A stretch of DNA of 64,000 bases from Prevotella sp. tc2-28 (GCF_900107705.1 NZ_FNRE01000002.1:308131-372130); one strand, 5' to 3'. Shown: positions 43,057 to 52,450, counted from the stretch's first letter. The notes: generated by a model from the letters alone, not told the origin. Made by a program: numbers and translations.

Positions 43057-43800
43057 ATGAATGCATTTAGAATTGACGGACAACGAGCCGTCGTAACAGG
43101 AGGAGGCAGCGGACTGGGTCTGGGTATTGCCAAAGTATTTGTAGAGGCCGGCGCCGAAGTAATCATCATCGGTAGAAACGAAGAGAAATTACGCAAGGCT
43201 CAGCAACAACTGGGAGAAAAATGCAGCTATCGGGCTTTCGATGTTACCAATACCAATGAGATTCCAGCTCTTGTACAAGACATCGGAGCAGTCGACATAC
43301 TGGTTAACTGCGCTGGAGTACACCTGAAGAAATGGGCGCTCGATGTCAGCGACGAAGAATTTCTGAGCGTGCTGAACGTCCACGTGATGAGTGTCTTCGC
43401 CCTGAGTCGCGAGTTTGCCAAACTGATGGTAGAGCGAGGCAAAGGTTCTATCATCATGATTAGTTCGATGACAGCCATCATGGGGATGGAGCAAGTCGTT
43501 GCCTACACAACGGCAAAATCAGCCGTACTCGGATTACAACGCAGTTTGGTGGCAGAACTGTCACCCAAGGGCATACGTGTCAACACCATTGCTCCAGGCT
43601 GGATAGACACGCCCATGTTCCATAAAGCCACTGACAACGACCCCCAGCGCAAGGCCAATATCCTGCGCCGCATTCCCATGAAAACCTTTGGCCAGCCAGA
43701 GGATATCGGCTATGCAGCACTCTACCTCTCATCTCCGGCAGGCAGTTACGTGAACGGTGTGTTCCTTCCTGTAGACGCTGGAGCATCAGAAGCATTCTAA
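43057..43800 (+). CDS. SDR-family sugar-acid dehydrogenase
   Basis: 247-residue classical short-chain dehydrogenase/reductase. Cofactor loop TGGGSGLGLGIA (14-25), NCAG near 87, catalytic Tyr and Lys in AYTTAKSAVLG (about 149 and 153), followed by PGWIDTPMF. Close in appearance to gluconate 5-dehydrogenase and 2-keto-3-deoxy-acid dehydrogenases. In this operon it may oxidise a 2-keto-3-deoxy acid made by the dehydratase. 12 bases after rraA. Confidence 0.87.
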   Translation: MNAFRIDGQRAVVTGGGSGLGLGIAKVFVEAGAEVIIIGRNEEKLRKAQQQLGEKCSYRAFDVTNTNEIPALVQDIGAVDILVNCAGVHLKKWALDVSDEEFLSVLNVHVMSVFALSREFAKLMVERGKGSIIMISSMTAIMGMEQVVAYTTAKSAVLGLQRSLVAELSPKGIRVNTIAPGWIDTPMFHKATDNDPQRKANILRRIPMKTFGQPEDIGYAALYLSSPAGSYVNGVFLPVDAGASEAF

Positions 43801-43818
43801 GGAGCAAGGACTGCGACT

Positions 43819-45102
43819 ATGAAGAAAACGAATATCCGTTGGACGGTGGTGGCCCTTATCTTCTTTGCCACCACCATCAACTACATCGACCGTCAGGTTA
43901 TCGGACTGCTGAAGCCCTATATCCAAGATGACCTTGGATGGACAGAGGCAGACTATGGGTATATCGTCACCGCATTCCAGGTAGCTTATGGCATTGGCAT
44001 GCTGTTAGGCGGACGGATGCTCGACCGGCTAGGCAGCAAGAGCGGATACTCTATAGCCATTATCGTGTGGAGCATCGGTGCCGTACTACATGCCACGGTG
44101 CGCTCCGTAACTGGTTTTGGAGCAGCACGTGCCATCCTTGGCTTGGGTGAGGCAGGAAACTTTCCCGCAGCTGTGAAGGTCATCGCAGAATGGTTTCCCA
44201 AGCGCGACCGAGCCTATGCTACCGGTCTGTTCAATTCCGGAACAACCATTGGCGCCATCATCGCCCCCATCATTGTGACGGCCATCACGCTGGAATGGGG
44301 TTGGCGGTGGGCTTTCATCGTTACTGGTATGCTGGGATTCGTCTGGGTGGTCATCTGGTGGATACTTTATCATTCCCCCGACAAGCACCGAGGCGTGAAT
44401 CAGGCGGAACTGGAGTATATCAAGGGGGAGGAGGAGGAAGATAGGGCTAATAGGGCCAATGAGGCCGATGGGGCTTATGGGGCGGCTGTCACTTGGCGGC
44501 AACTGTTCCAGCATCGGCAGACCTATGCCATACTCTTCTCGCGCTTTGTCACCGACTGGGTGTGGTGGTTCTTCCTGTTCTGGACACCAGACTTTCTGAA
44601 CAAGACACATGGTGTAGACCTGAAAGCCACCGTGCTGCCCCTTATCATTATTTATACGATGTCAAGTATCGGAGGAATATATGGCGGACATGTCTCCTCA
44701 CAATTCATTCGCCTTGGACGCAGCATCGACTTTGCACGTAAGACAACGATTCTGCTGTTTGCACTACTTGTGCTTCCCCTGAATGCGGTTCCCTATATCG
44801 ACAACCTTTGGATGGTGGTGTTCATCATCGGACTGGCCACGAGTACTCATCAGGCATGGGCATCGAATATTTTCACCATCGTTTCCGACGTCTATCCCAA
44901 ACAGGTGGTAGGTTCGATGACGGGCATCAGCAGCGTCGGAGGAGCCGTTGGAGGTGCACTCGCCTCTTCCTTTGTCGGACTAATCTTGGAGTTGACAGGC
45001 AGCTATGCCTCTATCTTCATGATTGCCAGCACGATGTATCTGGTGGCCTGGCTCACGCTGAGGCTGTTCGTTCCTATCAGACAAATTGATTTCACGAAAT
45101 AA
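43819..45102 (+). CDS. MFS sugar-acid transporter (ExuT-like, ACS family)
   Basis: 427-residue major facilitator of the anion:cation symporter group, usually importing hexuronates or aldonates. Twelve membrane segments; NYIDRQVIGLLKP near residue 20 and GEAGNFPAAVKVIAEWFPKRD near 112 are typical. The central cytoplasmic loop has five 3-residue units from DRA to YGA (208-222), encoded by a 9-bp repeat (44440-44484). Genes on both sides are close (19 and 2 bases). Confidence 0.92.
   Translation: MKKTNIRWTVVALIFFATTINYIDRQVIGLLKPYIQDDLGWTEADYGYIVTAFQVAYGIGMLLGGRMLDRLGSKSGYSIAIIVWSIGAVLHATVRSVTGFGAARAILGLGEAGNFPAAVKVIAEWFPKRDRAYATGLFNSGTTIGAIIAPIIVTAITLEWGWRWAFIVTGMLGFVWVVIWWILYHSPDKHRGVNQAELEYIKGEEEEDRANRANEADGAYGAAVTWRQLFQHRQTYAILFSRFVTDWVWWFFLFWTPDFLNKTHGVDLKATVLPLIIIYTMSSIGGIYGGHVSSQFIRLGRSIDFARKTTILLFALLVLPLNAVPYIDNLWMVVFIIGLATSTHQAWASNIFTIVSDVYPKQVVGSMTGISSVGGAVGGALASSFVGLILELTGSYASIFMIASTMYLVAWLTLRLFVPIRQIDFTK
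44440..44484 (+). repeat. 9-bp tandem repeat inside the MFS gene
   Basis: Five units of the form nATnGGGCn (GATAGGGCT, AATAGGGCC, AATGAGGCC, GATGGGGCT, TATGGGGCG), giving DRA NRA NEA DGA YGA in the loop between helices 6 and 7. Confidence 0.9.
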
Positions 45103-45104
45103 CT

Positions 45105-46226
45105 ATGGTAATACAAAAGATTGAAACATGGTGGGTACGTCGTAACAAGTGCCTGTTCGACGACAAGCGCAAGGGAAAAAGTGCGATGGACTGGGACGTG
45201 CTGGTACTGAAACTGACCACCGACACCGGTATCGAGGGAATAGCCACCGCCCTGGCAGCCCGCTCGGGAAATGTCACAGAGGCATATATTCACGACAATA
45301 TAGCCCCTGTCGTGCTGGGTCGCTCGCCCTATGAACACGAGAAGATATGGCATGAGTTGTGGAATATTGATCGTCATCTGACGTTCTTCCCCGTCTACCT
45401 TCCTGGTCCCATTGATGTAGCGCTGTGGGACATCTGTGCCAAGGCAGCAGGACTCCCACTCTACCAGTACATCGGAGCCTATCGTGAACAATTACCCGTC
45501 TATGCAAGCGGTTTGTTCCATACCTCAGAACAAGCATATATCGACGAGGCTTTGTTCTACCAACAAAGAGGTATCAATTGCTACAAAGTGCATCCTTGCG
45601 GACCTGTCGAGACGGACATGCGCATTCACGAGAATCTGCGCAAGGCCGTCGGAGAAAACTTCGGGCTGATGAGTGACCCCGTGGCAGAATACACCCTCGA
45701 CGAAGCCATCCGCGTAGGTCGTCAACTGGAACGATTGAACTATATTTGGTTGGAGGAACCATTCCGCGATTTCGAACTCTATAAGTACACCCAGCTATGC
45801 AAAGCACTTGACATTCCCATCGCTGCTACGGAGACCACACGAGGGTGTCACTGGGGTGTTGCGCAGGTCATCAACCAACAAGCAGCAGACATCGTACGCG
45901 CTGACGTGTCCTGGAAGTGTGGCATCACAGGTACTCTGAAAATAGCCCATCTGGCAGAGGCTTTCGGCATGAACTGCGAGGTACATACCACGACAATGAA
46001 CTATATGGACATTGTGAATCTACACGTTTCTTGTGCCATCCGCAACTGCAAATGGTTCGAATACTTCGTGCCAGAGGAAGATTTTCAATTTCCCATGAAG
46101 GGACTGCTGCCCATCGATGCCAAAGGCATGATTACCGTACCCAAGAAGCCCGGTATTGGTGTGGAACTCGACTGGCAACTCATCCATGACAACTGTGTGT
46201 CTTACAAGATTCTGGAACTGTCATGA
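45105..46226 (+). CDS. Enolase-superfamily sugar-acid dehydratase
   Basis: 373-residue mandelate racemase-subgroup enzyme, probably dehydrating an aldonate or aldarate to a 2-keto-3-deoxy acid. Catalytic KxH is YKVHP (Lys161, His163), metal ligands Asp191 (MSDPV), Glu217 (LEEPF) and Glu243 (ATET), and the Asp-His dyad Asp267 and His294 (CEVHTTT). A complete active set suggests an active enzyme. Substrate is unknown; L-rhamnonate, L-fuconate, D-galactonate and L-talarate/galactarate types are options. Stop overlaps the next start as ATGA. Confidence 0.9.
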   Translation: MVIQKIETWWVRRNKCLFDDKRKGKSAMDWDVLVLKLTTDTGIEGIATALAARSGNVTEAYIHDNIAPVVLGRSPYEHEKIWHELWNIDRHLTFFPVYLPGPIDVALWDICAKAAGLPLYQYIGAYREQLPVYASGLFHTSEQAYIDEALFYQQRGINCYKVHPCGPVETDMRIHENLRKAVGENFGLMSDPVAEYTLDEAIRVGRQLERLNYIWLEEPFRDFELYKYTQLCKALDIPIAATETTRGCHWGVAQVINQQAADIVRADVSWKCGITGTLKIAHLAEAFGMNCEVHTTTMNYMDIVNLHVSCAIRNCKWFEYFVPEEDFQFPMKGLLPIDAKGMITVPKKPGIGVELDWQLIHDNCVSYKILELS

Positions 46227-47395
46227 AAGGTTATCTGCGCAAAGACGGACGAAAGGGTATCCGTAACGTCGTCGTGGTCACGTATCTGGTAGAGTGTGCC
46301 CACCATGTGGCTTCTCGCATTGCCCAGCATTTTCAAGACGATGACGTTCATTTGATTGGGTTCAGCGGATGCGCTCCGAATGACTATGCAGAGTTGATGA
46401 TGCGCCAATTATGCACGCATCCCAATGTTGGAGCTGTACTGCTAGTGTCGTTGGGGTGTGAGAACTTTCAACGTAATCGCCTCTTGAAAGACATTAAGGA
46501 AAGTGGGCGACCAGCCTCTCTGATTGTCATCCAAGAAGAAGGTGGTACGATGCCTTCTATACAAAAGGGCATTTCTATCATCAACTCTTTACTGGAACAA
46601 AGACAAACAGTTCCCGTTGTCAACATTCAATGGTCAAACCTCGTCATAGGTACTGTTTGCGGTGGATCAGACGGATATAGTGGTATCACGGCTAATCCTG
46701 CTGTAGGTTGCACGTTCGACTATCTTATCGACCAAGGTGCAACCTGTATTTTCGAAGAGCCTGGCGAACTCATCGGTTGCGAACAGCTGCTGCAGGACAG
46801 AGCCGTCACTCCGGAATTGGGAGTACAATTATATAACTGCATCGTTAAAGCCAACAATTATTATAAACAGATGGGGCATGACAGCTTCTCAGCAGGAAAC
46901 GCAACAGGCGGACTGACCACCATCGAGGAAAAGTCGCTAGGATCCTACTGCAAAAGCGGCAGCCGCCCCATACAAGGACTAACCTATCCTGGCATTCGAC
47001 CGATATCTGCAGGACTATGGATGATGGACGTCGTTCCCGACGGAGAGGCACGTTGGGGTTTCCCGAATATCAACGACAACGCAGAAATCATGGAGATGAT
47101 TGCTTGCGGATGCCATTTGGTACTCTACACCACCGGACGAGGCTCTGTAGCAGGCTCAGCTATCTCGCCCGTGGTGAAAGTTTGTTCCAATCCTATTACC
47201 TATCAGCAAATGGTTGACGATATGGACATCAATGCAGGTGCCATCGTAACAGACGGACAATCATTTAACGATGTCCGCGACCTATTGTTGCAATGTATCG
47301 AGAAAACGGCTTCAGGTGTACCCACCAAATCGGAATTGCTAGGACACCGGGAATACAGTTTAGTATATAAATCATTCAAAAAAATATGTATATGA
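46223..47395 (+). CDS. UxaA/GarD C-terminal-domain dehydratase
   Basis: 390-residue protein matching the large C-terminal part of altronate and galactarate dehydratases, Fe-dependent sugar-acid lyases. GFSGCAPNDYAELMMRQLCT, SLGCENFQ, QEEGGTMPSIQKG, and NTGG-like AGNATGGLTTIEEKSLG are visible, with several conserved Cys. The small N-terminal SAF domain is missing and not encoded next door, so it is either supplied elsewhere or not needed. Having this and the enolase-type enzyme in one operon means two dehydratase folds in one pathway. Confidence 0.87.
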   Translation: MKGYLRKDGRKGIRNVVVVTYLVECAHHVASRIAQHFQDDDVHLIGFSGCAPNDYAELMMRQLCTHPNVGAVLLVSLGCENFQRNRLLKDIKESGRPASLIVIQEEGGTMPSIQKGISIINSLLEQRQTVPVVNIQWSNLVIGTVCGGSDGYSGITANPAVGCTFDYLIDQGATCIFEEPGELIGCEQLLQDRAVTPELGVQLYNCIVKANNYYKQMGHDSFSAGNATGGLTTIEEKSLGSYCKSGSRPIQGLTYPGIRPISAGLWMMDVVPDGEARWGFPNINDNAEIMEMIACGCHLVLYTTGRGSVAGSAISPVVKVCSNPITYQQMVDDMDINAGAIVTDGQSFNDVRDLLLQCIEKTASGVPTKSELLGHREYSLVYKSFKKICI

Positions 47396-47991
47396 AAAAA
47401 ATCATCACGACCATCCTCGTCTGCCTGCTGACCATAACAGCATCAGCACAAACCAACAAGGAAGCCAAGCAATGGCTAAAACAAGGTGAATGGCGTCAAG
47501 GTTTCACAAAAGCGAAACCTCATAAGACGTTGAACATTAACGAATTCTATTCACAATACGAGAAGAACAAAGCACAATGGGATATACTTTTCCAATGGCT
47601 TCGTGACACCGATTTGAAGACCATTTCCAAAGGTAAGCACCCCATCCCTAACTCAACGTTAGTGGCCAGCGTTGAAGACTCAGAGAATGGTCCTCTGGAG
47701 AAACGCAACACAGAAAGTCATAAGCGCAAGATTGACTTTCAACTAGTGGTTTGCGGTACAGAAGGATTTGCATTGCTTGACCATCAGACAAGTACCATCA
47801 GCGTTCCCTACGACGAGAAAAAAGATGTCATGCGCTATCATTATCAGAAAGAAAAAACGCATTTCTTCGATGTAAAGGAGGGGAATTTCGTTATTTTCTT
47901 CCCTACAGATTGGCATATTGCCAAGGTACAAACCAAGAAGAAGGACCAGCGGATCAGAGTCATCGTGGTTAAGATGGACTACGTGGAGTAA
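47392..47991 (+). CDS. Exported YhcH/YiaL (DUF386) family protein
   Basis: 199-residue cupin-like protein of the YhcH/YjgK/YiaL family, linked to sialic acid, gulonate and other sugar-acid use and thought to act on sugar anomers. A signal peptide (MKKIITTILVCLLTITASAQ) is present, unusual for a family mostly cytoplasmic, so it should act in the periplasm. IDFQLVVCGTEG and FVIFFPTDWHIAK hold the family's core. ATG 47392 is chosen, overlapping the upstream stop as ATGA; another ATG six bases earlier is possible. Last gene of the operon. Confidence 0.87.
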   Translation: MKKIITTILVCLLTITASAQTNKEAKQWLKQGEWRQGFTKAKPHKTLNINEFYSQYEKNKAQWDILFQWLRDTDLKTISKGKHPIPNSTLVASVEDSENGPLEKRNTESHKRKIDFQLVVCGTEGFALLDHQTSTISVPYDEKKDVMRYHYQKEKTHFFDVKEGNFVIFFPTDWHIAKVQTKKKDQRIRVIVVKMDYVE

Positions 47992-48015
47992 GGGGTAAAA
48001 AGCATTATAAATGAT

Positions 48016-48064
48016 AAAAACGGAATATAACTGTTAAAAAAACGACAGGATTTTCCGTTTTTTT
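48016..48064 (+). terminator. Terminator of the sugar-acid operon
   Basis: Outer stem AAAAACGGAA with TTCCGTTTTT (10 bp), inner stem CTGT/ACAG, then a T-run. It sits between yhcH and recJ. Confidence 0.8.
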
Positions 48065-48148
48065 GTTTTTTCTTCGTAACTTCGCAACGTATTATGGACT
48101 GAAGTGTACCATATGCCGTAGTGACGAAAGAAATAAAAATAAATATAA

Positions 48149-49867
48149 ATGCAACTTAAATGGAATTACGAACCACCTACACCAGAGAAGCAACAGGCGG
48201 CTAACGAACTGGCCGAGAAGATTGGAGCGAGTCCTATTCTGGCCGGTTTGCTCATTCAGCGGGGCATCAAGACAGAGAGTGCAGCGAAGCGCTTCTTCCG
48301 TCCGATGCTGAACGAGCTGATAGACCCTTTCCTGATGAACGACATGGACGTGGCGGTAGACCGTCTGAACGATGCAATGGGGCGCAAAGAGCGCATCATG
48401 GTCTACGGCGACTACGATGTCGACGGATGTACGGCGGTAGCATTGGTCTACAAGTTTCTGCAGCAGTTCTATTCCAACATCGACTACTACATTCCCAACC
48501 GCGAAGGTGAGGGATACGGTGTGAGTCGTCAGGGCATAGACTATGCGGCAGAGAATGGTGTTAAACTGATTATCGTGCTGGACTGTGGCATCAAGGCTAT
48601 TGACGAGATAGCCTATGCGAAACAGCGAGGCATTGATTTTATTATTTGCGACCACCACGTGCCTGACGACGAGTTGCCGCCGGCAGTGGCTATCCTCAAT
48701 CCTAAGCGCACGGACTCCACCTATCCTTTCAAGCAACTCTGCGGGTGTGGTGTAGGCTTTAAGCTGATGCAAGCATTTGCCAAGAACAACGGCATCCCGT
48801 TTTCCCGGCTGATACCTTTGCTTGATTTCTGTGCTGTGTCGATAGCAGCAGACTTGGTGCCGGTGGTTGGTGAGAACCGCATCCTAGCCTTCCACGGACT
48901 GAAACTGTTGAATCAGAGTCCGAGTATCGGTCTGAAATCGATTATTGAGATTTGCGGACTGACGAACCGTGAACTCACCATGAGTGACATTGTGTTCAAG
49001 ATAGGTCCACGCATCAATGCCTCAGGACGCATGATGAACGGCCGCGAAGCCGTGGAGTTGCTCGTGGAGCGCGACATGCAGAAGGCGCTCACACAGGCTC
49101 TGCGCATCAACGAACTCAACGAACAGCGAAAGGACGTGGACAAGCAGATGACTGAAGAAGCCAACGAAATCGTGGCGCGTCTGGAAAGTCAGCAGCACAT
49201 GCAGAGCATCGTACTTTATGACGAGGGATGGAAGAAGGGAGTCGTGGGCATCGTCGCATCTCGACTGACGGAACTGTATTTCCGTCCCACCGTCGTACTG
49301 ACCATCATCGACGGCATCGCGTCTGGTTCTGCTCGTTCGGTAGCGGGTTTCGACATCTATGATGCTGTCAAATCCTGTCGTGACCTATTGGAAAACTTCG
49401 GGGGTCACACCTATGCCGTCGGGTTGACACTTCGTCAGGAGAACATCCCTGAGTTCCGTCGTCGTTTTCAGGAATATGTCAGTCAGCATATCCTTCCCGA
49501 GCAGACGCAACAGACGATGGAGGTGGACATGGCATTAGACTTCCACGACATTTCGAAGCGACTGCTGGGCGAACTGAAACGGTTGGCTCCGCACGGACCG
49601 GGCAACGAGAAACCGCTATTCCTCACACGTAATGTTTACGACTACGGTACATCGAAGGTGGTGGGGCGCCATCAAGAACATATCAAGCTTGAACTGGTAG
49701 ACTCGAAGTCGGCAGTAGTCATGAACGGCATCGCCTTCGGACAGTCAGCTGCGGCGCACTATATCAAGAGCAAGCGATCGTTCGACATCATCTATACCAT
49801 CGAGGAAAACAGTTATAAGCGCGGTGAGATACAGTTGCAGATAGAAGACATTAAGCCTTCGGAATGA
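48149..49867 (+). CDS. recJ: Single-stranded-DNA-specific exonuclease RecJ
   Basis: 572-residue 5' to 3' exonuclease of the DHH family working in recombination and mismatch repair. VYGDYDVDGCTAVAL (metal-binding aspartates, about 88-102), DHH motif ICDHHVPDDELPP near 168, and GPRINASGRM near 285. C-terminal DHHA1/OB part includes GGHTYAVGLTL. ATG 48149 follows 85 bases after the terminator; a TAACTTCG at 48077-48084 may be its -7 box. Followed by recQ after 3 bases. Confidence 0.95.
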   Translation: MQLKWNYEPPTPEKQQAANELAEKIGASPILAGLLIQRGIKTESAAKRFFRPMLNELIDPFLMNDMDVAVDRLNDAMGRKERIMVYGDYDVDGCTAVALVYKFLQQFYSNIDYYIPNREGEGYGVSRQGIDYAAENGVKLIIVLDCGIKAIDEIAYAKQRGIDFIICDHHVPDDELPPAVAILNPKRTDSTYPFKQLCGCGVGFKLMQAFAKNNGIPFSRLIPLLDFCAVSIAADLVPVVGENRILAFHGLKLLNQSPSIGLKSIIEICGLTNRELTMSDIVFKIGPRINASGRMMNGREAVELLVERDMQKALTQALRINELNEQRKDVDKQMTEEANEIVARLESQQHMQSIVLYDEGWKKGVVGIVASRLTELYFRPTVVLTIIDGIASGSARSVAGFDIYDAVKSCRDLLENFGGHTYAVGLTLRQENIPEFRRRFQEYVSQHILPEQTQQTMEVDMALDFHDISKRLLGELKRLAPHGPGNEKPLFLTRNVYDYGTSKVVGRHQEHIKLELVDSKSAVVMNGIAFGQSAAAHYIKSKRSFDIIYTIEENSYKRGEIQLQIEDIKPSE

Positions 49868-49870
49868 GAA

Positions 49871-51769
49871 ATGGACATTACTCATTTACTTAAAAAATAT
49901 TGGGGGTATGATGATTTCAGGGGTATTCAGCGCGACATCATCGAGTCAGTGTGCATCGGTCATGATACCCTGGGACTGATGCCCACGGGAGGCGGCAAGT
50001 CAATAACCTTCCAAGTGCCGGCACTTGCCATGGAAGGTGTCTGCATCGTCATCACTCCCTTGATTGCCCTGATGAAAGACCAGGTGCAGCACCTCCGTCA
50101 GCGGGGTATCCGTGCGGCGGCCATTTATAGCGGTATGCAACACGACGAGATACTTCGCATCCTGGAAAACACCATTTTTGGTGGTATCAAGTTGCTCTAT
50201 GTGTCGCCCGAGCGACTCTCGTCACCGCTCTTCCAGACGAAGCTGCGCCACATGAAAGTGTCGTTTATCACCGTCGACGAAGCCCACTGCATCTCTCAAT
50301 GGGGTTACGATTTCCGTCCTTCATACCTGGAGATTTCCATCATCCGCGAAATACATCCTGATGTACCTGTGTTGGCACTGACCGCCACTGCGACTCCTAC
50401 CGTCGTGGAGGACATCTGCCAGAAGCTTGCTCGTCAGACATCAGACCTCAGCGCTCAGCCCTTCAACGTCTTCCGCATGTCTTTCGAACGGAAGAACCTG
50501 TCGTATATCGTTTGCAAGACGGGTGATAAGTTGAACGAGCTGGTTCATTGGCTACAACGCTACGACGGAGCTGCCATTATTTATGTGCGCAGCCGTCGTC
50601 ATGCGCGTGAGATAGCCGAGCACCTGTCTGACGCGGGTCTGAGTACCACATTCTACCATGCCGGTCTTGACCATGCCCAGAAAGACGAGCGGCAACAGCA
50701 ATGGCAACAGGACCAGACGCGCATCATGGTGGCAACCAATGCCTTTGGCATGGGTATTGACAAACCCGACGTGCGACTGGTGTTACACTACGACTGTCCG
50801 GATTCCATCGAAGCCTATTTCCAAGAAGCAGGACGTGCGGGGCGCGACGGCAAGACCGCACGAGCCGTCTTGCTATATAACAACAGCGACCGGGCGAAAC
50901 TGGAAAAGCGCATCAGCGACACCTTCCCGGAAAAGGACTATATCCGACAGGTTTACGAGCATCTGGCTTATTTCTTCCAGATAGCCACCGGAGACGGATA
51001 CGGCGTTTTGCGCGAATTCAATATCGAAGCGTTCTGTCAGCGTTTCCGACACTTCCCCGTGCGGGTGCATGCCGCCCTCCAGATATTGCAACGTTCCGGA
51101 TATATTGAATACGACGAAGAAGCAGACAACCAGGCGCGTGTACGTTTTCTCGTAGGTCGTGACGACCTTTACCAACTCGACCATCTGTCACCCGACGAAG
51201 AACGTGTCGTTGTCGCCCTGTTACGCAATTATGGCGGCTTGTTTGCAGACTATGCGTTCATCGACGAGAGTATCGTTGCTCAGCAAGCCGGACTGACGCC
51301 ACCGCAAACCTACGAGATACTGAAAGAACTCTCGCAACGCCGTCTGCTTCACTTCATACCGCGTCGTAACATCCCGACCATCCGGTATATGCAGCGACGC
51401 GAGGACGCGGAACACATCGTCATCCCGCCTCACGTTTACGAAGAAAGACGTGAGCAGTACCGGGAGCGCATCCATGCCATGCTGCACTATGCCACTTCCG
51501 ACGACCTGTGTCGTTCGCGCCAACTGCTGGCATACTTTGGTGAGAACATCACGCATAACTGTGGACTATGTGATGTCTGCCAGTCAAAGCCACAAGATGC
51601 TGATGCTATCCGGCAACACGTCCTCACGTTGCTGAACGACCACCAGCCACACCCGATAGGCGAGCTATCTTCGCTGCCCTATTCCACCGACGATGTCAGC
51701 CATGTCCTCACCCAACTCATACAGGAGGAACAGGTTGAGCAACAAGACGGACAGTTGCAGGTAACATAA
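49871..51769 (+). CDS. recQ: RecQ-family helicase (paralogue 2, no HRDC)
   Basis: 632-residue helicase. Walker A MPTGGGKSITFQVP, TVDEAHCISQWGYDFRPSYL, QEAGRAGRDGKTARAVLLY. Zinc cluster CRSRQLLAYFGENITHNC with CGLCDVC near 560-578 comes late, after a longer winged-helix-like insertion (residues 400-540) than in the first RecQ. No HRDC at the C-terminus; it ends in a second winged-helix-like segment. The operon with recJ fits the RecJ-RecQ end-processing pair. Confidence 0.93.
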   Translation: MDITHLLKKYWGYDDFRGIQRDIIESVCIGHDTLGLMPTGGGKSITFQVPALAMEGVCIVITPLIALMKDQVQHLRQRGIRAAAIYSGMQHDEILRILENTIFGGIKLLYVSPERLSSPLFQTKLRHMKVSFITVDEAHCISQWGYDFRPSYLEISIIREIHPDVPVLALTATATPTVVEDICQKLARQTSDLSAQPFNVFRMSFERKNLSYIVCKTGDKLNELVHWLQRYDGAAIIYVRSRRHAREIAEHLSDAGLSTTFYHAGLDHAQKDERQQQWQQDQTRIMVATNAFGMGIDKPDVRLVLHYDCPDSIEAYFQEAGRAGRDGKTARAVLLYNNSDRAKLEKRISDTFPEKDYIRQVYEHLAYFFQIATGDGYGVLREFNIEAFCQRFRHFPVRVHAALQILQRSGYIEYDEEADNQARVRFLVGRDDLYQLDHLSPDEERVVVALLRNYGGLFADYAFIDESIVAQQAGLTPPQTYEILKELSQRRLLHFIPRRNIPTIRYMQRREDAEHIVIPPHVYEERREQYRERIHAMLHYATSDDLCRSRQLLAYFGENITHNCGLCDVCQSKPQDADAIRQHVLTLLNDHQPHPIGELSSLPYSTDDVSHVLTQLIQEEQVEQQDGQLQVT

Positions 51770-51786
51770 AGAAATGTCCGGTTATA

Positions 51787-51818
51787 TTTGGCAATTTGCC
51801 CACTTAATCGTAACTTTG
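51787..51818 (+). promoter_or_regulatory. Promoter of the LolA-like gene
   Basis: -33 TTTG (51787-51790), spacer 20, -7 TAACTTTG (51811-51818), 9 bases before the start codon. Confidence 0.7.
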
Positions 51819-51826
51819 CACACGAT

Positions 51827-52450
51827 ATGAGAAAAATAGTATTAGCATTAGGCTTTTTATTAGCCGCATTCAGTATTCAGGTACAAGCACAGGAACATGA
51901 AACTCCGAACGCTCAGCAGGCACGACGCATCTTCATGGACATCTACAACAAGCTATACGGTCCGGAAGGCGGTTCGCTGCATTACAAGGTGAACATCATC
52001 GGTATCTACAAGACCGAAGGCACGATATGGATGAAGGAGAAGAAGAGCAAATTCATCGACGAGCGATATATTGCATGGAACGACGACGTGACTTTCTACA
52101 GGCTAGAGCGTAAGAAGAACCGCGTGGTCGTTTACGATGCCCACTCCGACGATCGCGACAAGTATGCCACGAAGTTTAAGTTCGTCCCTACCAACTACAC
52201 TTATAGTATCAAGGACGACAAGAAAGGCTTAGCCATCACGCTGAAAGCCAAGAAGGGCGTCAAGGGCATCAAGGAGGCTCGCATCATGTTAGACAAGCAC
52301 ACCCAGTATCCGACCAGCATTCGCATCAAACTGGGCATTTTCCATACCACCATCAAGATTTCCGACTTCAAGATAGGCGGTATCAGCGACGACCTGTTCA
52401 AGTTTCCTCGCGAGCAATACAAGCATTGTGAGTTTGAAGACCACAGATAG
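51827..52450 (+). CDS. LolA-like exported protein
   Basis: 207-residue periplasmic protein with signal peptide MRKIVLALGFLLAAFSIQVQA. The mature domain is all-beta and looks like the LolA/LolB outer-membrane lipoprotein carrier fold (GTIWMKEKKSKFIDERYIAW, DDKKGLAITLKAKKG, FKIGGISDDLFKFP). Carrier function for lipids or lipoproteins is inferred from fold resemblance and not certain. ATG 51827 fits the promoter; an upstream in-frame ATG would include it. Its last 53 bases overlap the convergent esterase gene. Confidence 0.75.
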   Translation: MRKIVLALGFLLAAFSIQVQAQEHETPNAQQARRIFMDIYNKLYGPEGGSLHYKVNIIGIYKTEGTIWMKEKKSKFIDERYIAWNDDVTFYRLERKKNRVVVYDAHSDDRDKYATKFKFVPTNYTYSIKDDKKGLAITLKAKKGVKGIKEARIMLDKHTQYPTSIRIKLGIFHTTIKISDFKIGGISDDLFKFPREQYKHCEFEDHR

